NCBI GenBank assembly: GCA_945861325.1
Contig: CAMATY010000007.1
Coordinates: 1 to 35,645, forward strand
Direction of reading: 5' to 3'
Length of the DNA stretch: 35,645 nt
Source: Ferrithrix thermotolerans DSM 19514
GTDB lineage: Bacteria > Actinomycetota > Acidimicrobiia > Acidimicrobiales > Ilumatobacteraceae
This document shows, piece after piece, positions 18,222 to 25,959 of the stretch; the first letter of the stretch is position 1; each line of letters begins with the position of its first letter. Below the pieces are notes generated by a model. That model worked only from the letters and a program-made list of their open reading frames with translations. It searched no databases and was not told where the DNA came from. A program made the translations under genes and the position numbers.

Positions 18222-20168
18222 GTGGCGCAAAAAATGTCTAAGCAAAAATTTGAGCCTTACATGCGAATCACTGAACCAATGGTTCGCGAAAACGGCAAGT
18301 TGCGTGTTGCCTCGTGGCAGGAAGCGTTGACAAAGGCTGCGACAGGTTTGGCAAGTGCCCGAGATGCGTTCTCGCCGTCTGCTGTTGGGTTCTTCTCATG
18401 TTCAAAATCAACTAACGAAATGAACTTCATCGCCCAAAAGTTCGCTCGTGCAGTTATCGGCACGAACAATATTGATTCTTGTAATAGAACTTGACACGCC
18501 CCATCGGTGGTCGGTCTGGCCACTGTTTTTGGAGCGGGTGGAGGAACAAGTTCTTACGCCGAGGTTGAAACTACAGATGTAATTGTGTTGTGGGGCTCAA
18601 ACGCTCGTGAAGCACATCCAATTTATTTTCATCACATCCTGCAAGGTGTGCGTAACGGCGCGAAACTTTTCGTTGTTGATCCACGACGCACCGCTTCGGC
18701 AGAGTTCGCCGACATTTGGCTCGGACTAAATATCGGTACCGATGTTGCGTTGTCAAACACAATTGCGCGCGAAATTATTCATGCAGGTTTGGCCAACAAA
18801 GAATTCGTTGAAGGCAGCACGACAGGGTTCGTTGAATACGCCAACTCGGTCGAAGAATGGACACTCGAGCACGGTAGCCAAGTAACTGGTGTGCCTGCAG
18901 ACGCAATTCGTGAGCTTGCACATGCCTACGCCAAAGCTGGATCTGCGCAACTCTGCTGGACACTTGGAATAACTGAGCATCACAATGGTGTCGACAATGT
19001 GCTTTCGCTGATTAATCTTTCGCTGTTGTGTGGACATGTTGGTCGCACAGGTGCTGGTCTGAGCCCGTTACGCGGACAAAACAATGTGCAAGGCGGTGGC
19101 GACATGGGTGCGCTACCAAACAAGTTGCCAGGGTTTCAAGATGTTGTCGACGATGTTGCCCGCGAAAAATTTAATCGTCTTTGGGGTTGCACGATTCCTT
19201 CGAAAATTGGTTGGAACCTAACCGAGATGTTTGAAGCAATGGAGCGCGGTGATTTGCGTGCCGTGTTTGTAATTGGCGAAAATCCGGCACAATCAGAAGC
19301 AGACGGAACCCACGCCACGCACCTGTTAGAAAATCTTGACTTCTTGGTAGTGCAAGATATTTTCTTAACTAAAACTGCCGAACTCGCAGATGTTGTTTTC
19401 CCTGGCTCTGCATCATGGTGCGAGAGCGACGGCACTGTTACCAACTCCGAGCGCCGCGTTCAACGCGTGCGTAAAGCAATCAACTCGCCCGGAAATGCTC
19501 GTGATGATATACAAATCATTCTTGACTTGGCTCGTGAGATGGGCCACGACTGGAAATACGAATCTTCTGAAGAAATTTGGAATGAACTTAGAAGCCTCTC
19601 ACCAATGCATGCAGGCATGTCGTACGCGCGGCTTGCCGAACTCGGTGGAATCCAGTGGCCATGCTTTAGCGAAGACAAACTTGAACCGTCATTTCTGCAT
19701 GGTCGCCTGTGGGACAAAGACCCAGCCAAGCGTGGTCGCCTCGCACCGTTTAGCGTTGTTGTTGACGACCCACCCGTTGAGGCAACCACACCAGAGTTTC
19801 CATTGCGACTAACAACTGGTCGTCGACTTGACTCTTATAACACGGGTGTACAAACTCGCGGCTTTGATAGTCCGTTGCGGTTTGGTGAAACTATCGATGT
19901 CTCACCAGAAGACGCTGTGCGATTAGCGATCAAAGATGAAGAAGTAGTTCGGGTTAGCTCTTTGCGTGGCTCACTTGAAGTTCCGGTGCGAATCGACAAG
20001 AGCCTGCGACCTGGTTTGGTGTTTATGACAATGCACTTTCCTGATGAAGTGAATACGAACTTGATAACTATTGATGCAACAGATCCAAAGTCTGGCACTG
20101 CTGAATTCAAAGCAGCGGCAGTGAGGATTGAGCGGTTAGATGCCCTCGCTCCTGTTGCTGGCGAATAG
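18222..20168 (+). CDS. Formate dehydrogenase catalytic subunit, selenocysteine-containing (Mo/W-bis-MGD domains only)
   Basis: Read through the in-frame TGA at 18492-18494 as selenocysteine this is a 648-residue protein. The active-site run is NNIDSCNRT, Sec91, HAPSVVGL, matching the FDH pattern in which Sec or Cys is followed by His. Further on come SPLRGQNNVQGGGDMG, IGENPAQSEADGTHA and a MopB C-terminal domain from LRLTTGRRLDSYNTG. It oxidises formate to CO2 at a molybdenum or tungsten pterin. GTG at 18222 with GGAG seven bases upstream sets the start. The usual N-terminal [4Fe-4S] domain with CxxCxxxC is absent and is found instead in the gene at 24031-24969. Without recoding it would look like a 90-residue ORF plus a 553-residue ORF. 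Confidence 0.9.
18492..18494 (+). other. Selenocysteine codon (TGA)
   Basis: The TGA falls exactly between ...SCNRT and HAPSVVGL, the position of catalytic Sec/Cys in formate dehydrogenases. The frame is open on both sides and family motifs continue without shift, so termination here would cut the enzyme at its active site. The bacterial SECIS-like hairpin directly downstream supports recoding. Confidence 0.92.
18505..18525 (+). promoter_or_regulatory. Bacterial SECIS element in the FDH reading frame
   Basis: Bases 18505-18512 pair with 18518-18525 (8 bp including two G-T wobbles) around the loop GGTCT at 18513-18517. The loop starts 19 bases after the TGA. From memory, E. coli fdhF has the same GGUCU loop at the same distance, with the same CCATCGGT lead-in, and this loop is what SelB binds. 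The hairpin lies inside coding sequence, as is normal in bacteria. Confidence 0.88.
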
Positions 20169-20172
20169 CTAG

Positions 20173-20232
20173 TTAACTAGCGCATTAACTAGCCCATCAA
20201 CTGGCCAATTTACTAGCCCGTTAACTCGCTTG
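20173..20232 (+). repeat. Degenerate 12-bp tandem repeat, five units
   Basis: Units TTAACTAGCGCA, TTAACTAGCCCA, TCAACTGGCCAA, TTTACTAGCCCG and TTAACTCGCTTG follow head to tail between the convergent FDH catalytic gene and the MDR gene; the last unit contains the MDR stop. A perfect palindrome, CTAGTTAACTAG, sits at 20169-20180. No GC stem with T-run is formed, so it is not an evident terminator. Slippage-type growth of a short intergenic motif is the simplest reading. Confidence 0.75.
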
Positions 20233-21294
20233 CTCGGGTACGAGCACAAATTTACCGACATGTTTCTTTTCAAGAAACTCATGTTGTGCTTGGGCTATTT
20301 CTTGCAGTGCAAATGTTTTTGCCACTAAAGGCATTATTCGATTCTGCTGAATATACGAAACGAGATTCGCAAAAACTGGTTCATCCCAAGCGGTGCAACC
20401 AATGAGATTCAAGTCTTTCAAATAGAAATCGCGCAAGTCAAAATTCACGATTGGTCCGCCGATTGCGCCGGACGAAACATATCGTCCCGAGCGACGCAGA
20501 ACCTTCAGCATCGCATCAAACGACGAGCCACCAACATTGTCGACTACGACATCTACAGATTCTTCACCCAGAAACTTAACTATGTCATCGCCCCGCTCAA
20601 TAATTGCATCTGCACCAATCTCGCGAACTTTCTGTGCTTTTGACTTTCCGACAATCGCCGTAACTTTTGCCCCACGAATTTTGGCGAGTTGCACCACGGC
20701 AGAACCAACACCGCCAGATGCACCAACAACTAACACATATTCGCCTGCAAGAACTTGCGCCCGATGCAACATATTTTCTGCCGAGCCATAACTGCACGGA
20801 ATAGAGCCAAGTTCGACATCGCTCCAAGTTGAATTGACTCTGAAAATTTCAGTTGCGGGAACTTTTACAAATTGAGCGAAGGCTCCGTCAAAATCTGAGC
20901 CCATCCAAATATTGCGCATTGAACCAAAACCATCTGGGCGGATGCAAGGTCTCACAATTACTCGCTCGCCGACAAATTTTGAATCTACATCTGGCGCAAC
21001 ACCTACAACCCGTCCACAACAGTCGGTGCCCTGGATAAACGGAAACGGGGTCGCGATATTCCACCCGCCATCAGACTTTTGTAATTCTGATTGCGGTTTA
21101 TTACTAGCAACAGTATTTGTGCCAGTAACAACACTTGATGAGTACCAACCAAGGCGAGTATTTATCTCAGTGTTGTTCACGCCAGCCGCGAGTACTTGTA
21201 ACAACACTTCGCCTGAGCCGAGAACTGGCTTCGGCACATCGCAATACACAAGCTTGTCGTAGCCACCATTACCAGTCGTGACAACTGCTTTCAT
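20221..21294 (-). CDS. MDR-family zinc-type alcohol dehydrogenase / quinone oxidoreductase-like protein
   Basis: A 357-residue medium-chain reductase. The GroES-like half runs MKAVVTTGNGGYDKL to about 150, with NNTEINTRLGWYSS; the nucleotide-binding half carries YVLVVGASGGVGSAVVQLAK (187-206), the NADP-preferring quinone oxidoreductase form. The classic catalytic-zinc Cys-His-Cys set is not evident, so a zinc-independent reductase is likely. A segment of about 30 residues rich in Ser and Thr (52-82) lengthens the first domain. ATG at 21294 is preferred to an upstream TTG because it starts at the conserved MKAVV and leaves the 2OG dioxygenase gene 13 bases away. Substrate is unknown; the pair lies inside the FDH genes in opposite orientation. 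Confidence 0.8.
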   Translation of the reverse strand: MKAVVTTGNGGYDKLVYCDVPKPVLGSGEVLLQVLAAGVNNTEINTRLGWYSSSVVTGTNTVASNKPQSELQKSDGGWNIATPFPFIQGTDCCGRVVGVAPDVDSKFVGERVIVRPCIRPDGFGSMRNIWMGSDFDGAFAQFVKVPATEIFRVNSTWSDVELGSIPCSYGSAENMLHRAQVLAGEYVLVVGASGGVGSAVVQLAKIRGAKVTAIVGKSKAQKVREIGADAIIERGDDIVKFLGEESVDVVVDNVGGSSFDAMLKVLRRSGRYVSSGAIGGPIVNFDLRDFYLKDLNLIGCTAWDEPVFANLVSYIQQNRIMPLVAKTFALQEIAQAQHEFLEKKHVGKFVLVPEQAS

Positions 21295-21307
21295 CACGTT
21301 GCTGCGA

Positions 21308-22159
21308 CTAGTCGACGAGCGAATCAGCACGCAAACCTGCGCGCTCTAGATGAATCGGCAATACGCGACCATAAAGTTCTTTTGCGCGTTGCGGACTACT
21401 GACCATGCCAGGCTCGGCGACATAACTAAAAATTGCGACATATCTTTTTCGCAAACCACTTAGTGGCGTGACACGATGCAACGAATAACGCCCCTTGAAT
21501 ATTTGTAGATCGCCTGGTTCAAGACGAATCGTTTTAATCAATTCTTTGTCGCCATCCAATACTTTTTCAACTACTGAATAGTTCTCATCGGTCAGTGACC
21601 GAACCATAGGACTGTATTCAAAGTCGCCACCCGATTCGGCATTCTGAATTGCCAAAGTAACCGTGAAGTTGTTTGTGTCAAAGTGCCATGGGAATCCATT
21701 GCCCTGCTCGGCAAGATTAACCGTCACATCTGCCAACGGATCTGCATACGGGAAAAACTTCTCTTCGCCAAGCACTTCTTTAATGAAAGGAGCAAATGCC
21801 GGCCAGTCAAAAATCGCCCTAAGAATACTTTCTGAGCCAAAGTTATCGGCTGGCACAAACGCATTTGACCGATCATAAAATCGACGCAGCGGGTGACTAG
21901 TAGGTAGATCGCTGCGATCATTCGTGAAATATGGATTAGTTCGCGTGAAATTTCGATGACCGTGCGACTCAACTCGGTCACATTCTTGAACAAGTTCTTC
22001 AATTCGCTCCGAGCGAAGAAAGCTTTTCAGCACAACGCAACCATCTGCCTTAATTGAGGCTTGTGATCTTGCGATTAATCCAGCATTGACGCTGTCCTTG
22101 TCTATTGGGTACAAGTCTGTATTGATGAAACGCTTGGCATCAATTTCTCTAAGGCTCAT
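21308..22159 (-). CDS. 2-oxoglutarate/Fe(II)-dependent oxygenase (HalD/ArpA or phytanoyl-CoA dioxygenase-like)
   Basis: A 283-residue double-stranded beta-helix oxygenase. The iron ligands appear as HFD (His159, Asp161) in FPWHFDTN and His228 in YSLHRVTPL; the 2OG-binding Arg is in RKRYVAIF (237-244). LEPGDLQIFKGRYSLH is the typical second half. Such enzymes hydroxylate or oxidatively demethylate small molecules, using O2 and 2-oxoglutarate. Together with the MDR gene it forms a two-gene minus-strand unit facing the FdhB gene. Substrate unknown; an N-methylated amine would fit the island but nothing in the sequence proves it. Confidence 0.8.
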   Translation of the reverse strand: MSLREIDAKRFINTDLYPIDKDSVNAGLIARSQASIKADGCVVLKSFLRSERIEELVQECDRVESHGHRNFTRTNPYFTNDRSDLPTSHPLRRFYDRSNAFVPADNFGSESILRAIFDWPAFAPFIKEVLGEEKFFPYADPLADVTVNLAEQGNGFPWHFDTNNFTVTLAIQNAESGGDFEYSPMVRSLTDENYSVVEKVLDGDKELIKTIRLEPGDLQIFKGRYSLHRVTPLSGLRKRYVAIFSYVAEPGMVSSPQRAKELYGRVLPIHLERAGLRADSLVD

Positions 22160-22160
22160 A

Positions 22161-22178
22161 GTGATATACCTATATTAC
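22161..22178. promoter_or_regulatory. Candidate operator in the dioxygenase/fdhB divergent region
   Basis: An 18-base dyad, GTGATATACCTATATTAC, has 7 of 9 symmetric pairs. It begins 2 bases upstream of the dioxygenase start and so covers its ribosome-binding area. The 9-mer TGATATACC recurs at 30697-30705 in the GntR/DMGDH divergent region, which suggests one regulator for both sites. Confidence 0.45.
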
Positions 22179-22225
22179 GGTTAAGTCGCCAGACAGCCGA
22201 ATTAGGTCGTAAAGTCAATGTCGCA

Positions 22226-24034
22226 ATGGATCTAAAAATAGCCTCAGCAGAAGCGACGAGTGAAGAGAAGAATGCTGTCGACTCGTTACTCGGTGTCGCA
22301 CCAGAAACCTCGCAAGGTGGCGAACGCAATTTGGCTGGACACCGTGTTGCTCGTGGTGGCGAATCTCTACGCAGTCTGCGACATATGTTGTTGCCAACTC
22401 TTCATGCGATCAATGACCGCATCGGTTGGTTAAGCCGCGGAGCAATTAACTACATTTCGCAAAGACTAGACATCGCCCCAGCAGATATTTATGGCGTTGC
22501 AACTTTCTATGCATTGTTTGACACAAACGAACGCCCAGCACGACAAGTCCATGTTTGTATTGATCTCGCCTGCCGAGCAATGTCAGGTTGCAAAGAAGAT
22601 TCAATCCCAACTGGTGCAATTGCCTCGCCATGTCTTGGTGTTTGTGAACGTGCACCAGCAGTTCTAGTCATTGAAACCGGAGTGACACCGCGTTACGAAG
22701 TTCTAGCGCCAGCAACAACCTCAGAAATAGTTGATCTCGTCGCGGGTAAATCCGCAGGTGCCGAAAAAGAAATTTCAGCGGCAGTTCCGCAGGCACCGGA
22801 TGCTTCACTAGTTTTGCTCTCACGAATCGGCCGAGTCAACCCGCTAAGCATTGACGATTACATCGCATCAAATGGTTTTGTCGCATTGCGCCGCGCAATC
22901 GATATTGGTGCAGAGCAAGTGATTGCCGAAGTAACGGCGTCTGGGCTTGTCGGTCGCGGTGGCGCGGCTTTCCCAACTGGGCGTAAGTGGTCTGCTGTTG
23001 CTGGTCAGCCAGTGAAGACTCGTTATTTAATTTGCAATGCCGATGAATCTGAACCAGGAACATTTAAAGATCGCGTACTAATGGAAGGCGATCCGTTTGC
23101 TCTGGTTGAGGCGATGACGATTGCTGCATTCGCAACTGGCTGTCAACACGGGTGGATCTATCTGCGCGGCGAATATCCACGCGCGCTAAAAAATCTAACT
23201 AACGCCGTTGAAGTTGCTCGGTCTCGATCAATGCTCGGTGAGAATATTTTGGGATCAGGTTTCAGTTTCGACATCACGATTTTTAGAGGTGCAGGTGCAT
23301 ACATTTGTGGCGAAGAGACAGCAATCTTTAATTCAATCGAGGGATATCGCGGCGAACCACGCAACAAGCCGCCGTTTCCAGTTGAGGTCGGTCTGTTCGG
23401 TAAGCCAACTGTTGTCAATAATGTCGAAACGCTAATGAATGTTTTGCCGATTATTCAAAACTCTGGCGAGAAATATGCAACTTGGGGTACGACCGGTTCA
23501 AAGGGCAAAAAATTGTTTTGCATCTCTGGTGCAGTAAACCAACCTGGCGTTTACGAAGTTACTTTCGGCGCAACATTGCGAGAGTTGATCAAGCTCGCAG
23601 GTGGAATGAAAACTGGCTCGCAATTACAGGCGGTGTTGTTGGGCGGTGCTGCGGGCGGATTCGTTGGTCCACAAGATCTTGACCTTGAACTAACTCTTGA
23701 AGCAGCCCGCGCGGCTGGCACGACTTTGGGATCAGGCGTAATTCTCGTATTTGACCAATCAGTTGACATGATTGACCAGCTTCAACGAATTGCGGCATTC
23801 TTTCGTGATGAGTCTTGTGGTCAATGTGTGCCATGTCGCGTTGGCACTGTTCGTCAACAAGAAGCTCTTGCTCGCCTAGTCAAATCTTCTGGCACCAAAA
23901 GCGCATCAGTCGATCTGCAATTGTTGCGCGACCTCGGCCAAGTAATGCGCGACGCAAGTATTTGTGGTCTTGGACAAACTGCACATAATGCCATCGACTC
24001 GGCACTGACAAGACTTAAAGTGTTTTCAGCATGA
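22226..24034 (+). CDS. NAD-linked formate dehydrogenase beta subunit, NuoE-NuoF fusion
   Basis: A 602-residue diaphorase subunit. The NuoE-like thioredoxin-fold part (about 35-170) has the [2Fe-2S] cysteines Cys111, Cys116, Cys136 and Cys140. The NuoF-like part follows: RGGAAFPTGRKW (243-254) and CNADESEPGTFKDR (269-282) for FMN and NADH, GAGAYICGEETA, and the [4Fe-4S] cysteines Cys530, Cys533, Cys536 and Cys579. This fused layout is that of the FdhB of tungsten FDH1 in methylotrophs; it passes formate electrons to NAD+. Its stop overlaps the ATG of the next gene (ATGA), so the two subunits are made together. The first 30 residues are a poorly conserved extension. Confidence 0.92.
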   Translation: MDLKIASAEATSEEKNAVDSLLGVAPETSQGGERNLAGHRVARGGESLRSLRHMLLPTLHAINDRIGWLSRGAINYISQRLDIAPADIYGVATFYALFDTNERPARQVHVCIDLACRAMSGCKEDSIPTGAIASPCLGVCERAPAVLVIETGVTPRYEVLAPATTSEIVDLVAGKSAGAEKEISAAVPQAPDASLVLLSRIGRVNPLSIDDYIASNGFVALRRAIDIGAEQVIAEVTASGLVGRGGAAFPTGRKWSAVAGQPVKTRYLICNADESEPGTFKDRVLMEGDPFALVEAMTIAAFATGCQHGWIYLRGEYPRALKNLTNAVEVARSRSMLGENILGSGFSFDITIFRGAGAYICGEETAIFNSIEGYRGEPRNKPPFPVEVGLFGKPTVVNNVETLMNVLPIIQNSGEKYATWGTTGSKGKKLFCISGAVNQPGVYEVTFGATLRELIKLAGGMKTGSQLQAVLLGGAAGGFVGPQDLDLELTLEAARAAGTTLGSGVILVFDQSVDMIDQLQRIAAFFRDESCGQCVPCRVGTVRQQEALARLVKSSGTKSASVDLQLLRDLGQVMRDASICGLGQTAHNAIDSALTRLKVFSA

Positions 24035-24969
24035 CTACACAAATAACAACCGGTCTGCAAGTTCGACGCAGCGTCGAACTGACCATTGACGGCCAAAAAG
24101 TTAGCGCGCTCGAGGGTTCTACATTGCTCGATGCTTGTCGCGCATCGGGCAAAGAAATACCAACACTGTGTTACGGCGACACGATCACGCCGAAAAATGC
24201 TTGCCGAGTTTGCATGGTCGAACTTGAAGGTTCGCGAACTCTCGTACCAAGTTGCTCGCGCAAAGTCGAAGCAGGAATGGTCGTCAATACTGATAACGAG
24301 AGAACAAGTCATAGTCGCAAACTCGTGCTTGAGTTACTCGGCTCATCAGTTGATCTTTCGCTGACCAAAAATGTCGCCCGCTGGAATGACGGCTACGGAG
24401 CACAGCCATCACGATTTGGAGCACCATCGTTTCATCATGACGACCGCGATGAGGCCGTCACCGGTCATCATCACGCGCCAAACGGCAAAACTGCCGAGAC
24501 TGTGCATCAACCCGTAAAAGTTGATAACTCGCTTTATATTCGTGACTATTCAAAATGTATTTTGTGTTACCAGTGCGTTGACGCCTGTGGCGAACAATGG
24601 CAAAACACTTTTGCAATCACCACTGCAGGTCGTGGCTTTGATGCAAGAATCTCAACTGAGTTCGCTGTTGATCTCACCGATTCGGCTTGCGTGTATTGCG
24701 GAAATTGTATTCAAGTTTGCCCAACTGGTGCATTGATGTTTACAAGTGAATACGAAATGCGTAAAGACGGCACATGGAACGAACCTGAGCAAACTCAAAC
24801 AGACACTATTTGTCCGTATTGCGGTGTTGGATGCGCCCTGACCTTGCATGTTCAGGACAACACGATCGTCAAAGTCACTTCGCCCAGCGACCATTATGTA
24901 ACCCACGGCAACCTATGCATCAAGGGCAGATTCGGCTTTCAGCATGTCCAGAACCGCACTTCTGATTAA
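24031..24969 (+). CDS. Formate dehydrogenase alpha-subunit N-terminal half: ferredoxin domains plus CPYCGVGC domain
   Basis: A 312-residue iron-sulfur protein. [2Fe-2S] ligands are Cys47, Cys58, Cys61 and Cys75; two [4Fe-4S] clusters use Cys176/179/182/186 and Cys220/223/226/230; the last 55 residues hold CPYCGVGC (Cys261/264/268) and Cys296 in LCIKGRFGF, which is the first domain of molybdopterin FDH. The frame stops just where the MGD domains would begin, and those are in the gene at 18222. The NuoG-type His-Cys3 cluster is not seen, and a His-rich linker (HHDD and HHH around 135-149) lies between clusters. It would carry electrons from the catalytic subunit to FdhB. The following 2OG dioxygenase begins 8 bases later. 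Confidence 0.9.
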   Translation: MTTQITTGLQVRRSVELTIDGQKVSALEGSTLLDACRASGKEIPTLCYGDTITPKNACRVCMVELEGSRTLVPSCSRKVEAGMVVNTDNERTSHSRKLVLELLGSSVDLSLTKNVARWNDGYGAQPSRFGAPSFHHDDRDEAVTGHHHAPNGKTAETVHQPVKVDNSLYIRDYSKCILCYQCVDACGEQWQNTFAITTAGRGFDARISTEFAVDLTDSACVYCGNCIQVCPTGALMFTSEYEMRKDGTWNEPEQTQTDTICPYCGVGCALTLHVQDNTIVKVTSPSDHYVTHGNLCIKGRFGFQHVQNRTSD

Positions 24970-24977
24970 CTAGTTCA

Positions 24978-25952
24978 ATGGATAAGCGGTTGCCGATCGT
25001 AGATATTGCGCCGCTAATTAAAAATGATCCGCAAACTTTAGAATTTAAAAACTCTGCAAAATTGTTATACGAAGCATTGCACGAAGTCGGATTTGCAATC
25101 ATCATTGGACACCAGGTCTCAGCCAAGACGATTGCCGCGATGCGCAAAGCAGTCGCCACAGTTTTTGAAACTCCCCGAGAAGTTTTGATGCAAGACATGG
25201 TCGTCAAAGGCAACTATCGCGGATTCGTTCCACTTGGTTTCTTCACACCAAATTCTGGCAAAGGCAACGCCGACCAATACGAAGCATGGAAACTACACAA
25301 CGAAACCGACCTTGGCGCGGAAGTATGTAAAGAATGCAATCTTTATGGTCCAAATAAATGGCCCGATATCGCGCAAGACATTAAAACACCCGTTATGAAT
25401 TATTGGCGTGAACTGACTCGTGTCAGCGAATATTTAATTATCGCGCTATGTAAAGTTTTGAATATTGACGAAAAATTTATTCTTTCGTGCATGACAAATC
25501 CGTTGACGAATATGACTTTGCTCAACTATCCACCCACACCACAAAGAAGCGACACTTGGGGTCAGCATCCGCATAAAGATTTCAACTTGCTAACACTGCT
25601 GGCACACGACCCAGTCGGCGGATTAGAAGTTCGCACACTCGACGAAGAATGGATTAACGCCGAATGTTCTACCGATGCAATGGTTTTGAATGTCGGCGAC
25701 ATGCTTGAACTCTGGAGTGGCGGCCGTTTGATCTCAACTCCACATCGAGTGACTAATCGTTCAGGAAAATCGCGCCAGTCGTTTCCATATTTTTCAAAAC
25801 CACGATGGGATGTTGTGATAGAGCCACTGCTAAGCCCGGTACCAGAATTTGATCGAGCGCCACTCCATGTTGGAACTAGCGCGGCAAACATTTGGTATTC
25901 AAATTGGCCAGACTCTGTTTCGCCTGATTCAACTCAACACACGAATTACTGA
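24978..25952 (+). CDS. Isopenicillin-N-synthase-like 2OG/Fe(II) dioxygenase
   Basis: A 324-residue member of the IPNS/2OG oxygenase family. It starts LPIVDIAPL, as these proteins do, and shows the iron ligands His199 and Asp201 (HPHKDFNLLTLL) and His256 (STPHRV), with the RxS co-substrate motif at Arg266-Ser268 (RQSFPYF). It would use O2, 2-oxoglutarate and Fe(II) to hydroxylate or demethylate a small molecule. It lies 8 bases after the FDH iron-sulfur gene and 7 before the alkylsulfatase-like gene, in one plus-strand operon. Substrate unknown; it is not close in sequence to the other dioxygenase at 21308, so they are not recent duplicates. Confidence 0.85.
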   Translation: MDKRLPIVDIAPLIKNDPQTLEFKNSAKLLYEALHEVGFAIIIGHQVSAKTIAAMRKAVATVFETPREVLMQDMVVKGNYRGFVPLGFFTPNSGKGNADQYEAWKLHNETDLGAEVCKECNLYGPNKWPDIAQDIKTPVMNYWRELTRVSEYLIIALCKVLNIDEKFILSCMTNPLTNMTLLNYPPTPQRSDTWGQHPHKDFNLLTLLAHDPVGGLEVRTLDEEWINAECSTDAMVLNVGDMLELWSGGRLISTPHRVTNRSGKSRQSFPYFSKPRWDVVIEPLLSPVPEFDRAPLHVGTSAANIWYSNWPDSVSPDSTQHTNY

Positions 25953-25959
25953 TCTTTTT

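Noticed and set aside
18222-18494. Reading the FDH gene as a pseudogene or as two separate genes
   Set aside because: Frame and family motifs continue unbroken across the TGA, the TGA is at the Sec position and a SECIS-like hairpin follows.
18519-18525. GCCACTG, resembling the B12-riboswitch box, in a corrinoid-linked region
   Set aside because: It is inside the FDH coding sequence and forms the 3' arm of the SECIS stem; no further cobalamin-riboswitch structure is present.
20169-20232. CRISPR-like or IS-end interpretation of the 12-bp repeats
   Set aside because: Units are contiguous without spacers and too short for CRISPR; no transposase or terminal inverted repeats are nearby.
25849-25959. 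Upstream start for the alkylsulfatase-like gene
   Set aside because: It would overlap the dioxygenase gene by about 100 bases; the ATG at 25960 follows that gene's stop directly and the family-like sequence starts after it.
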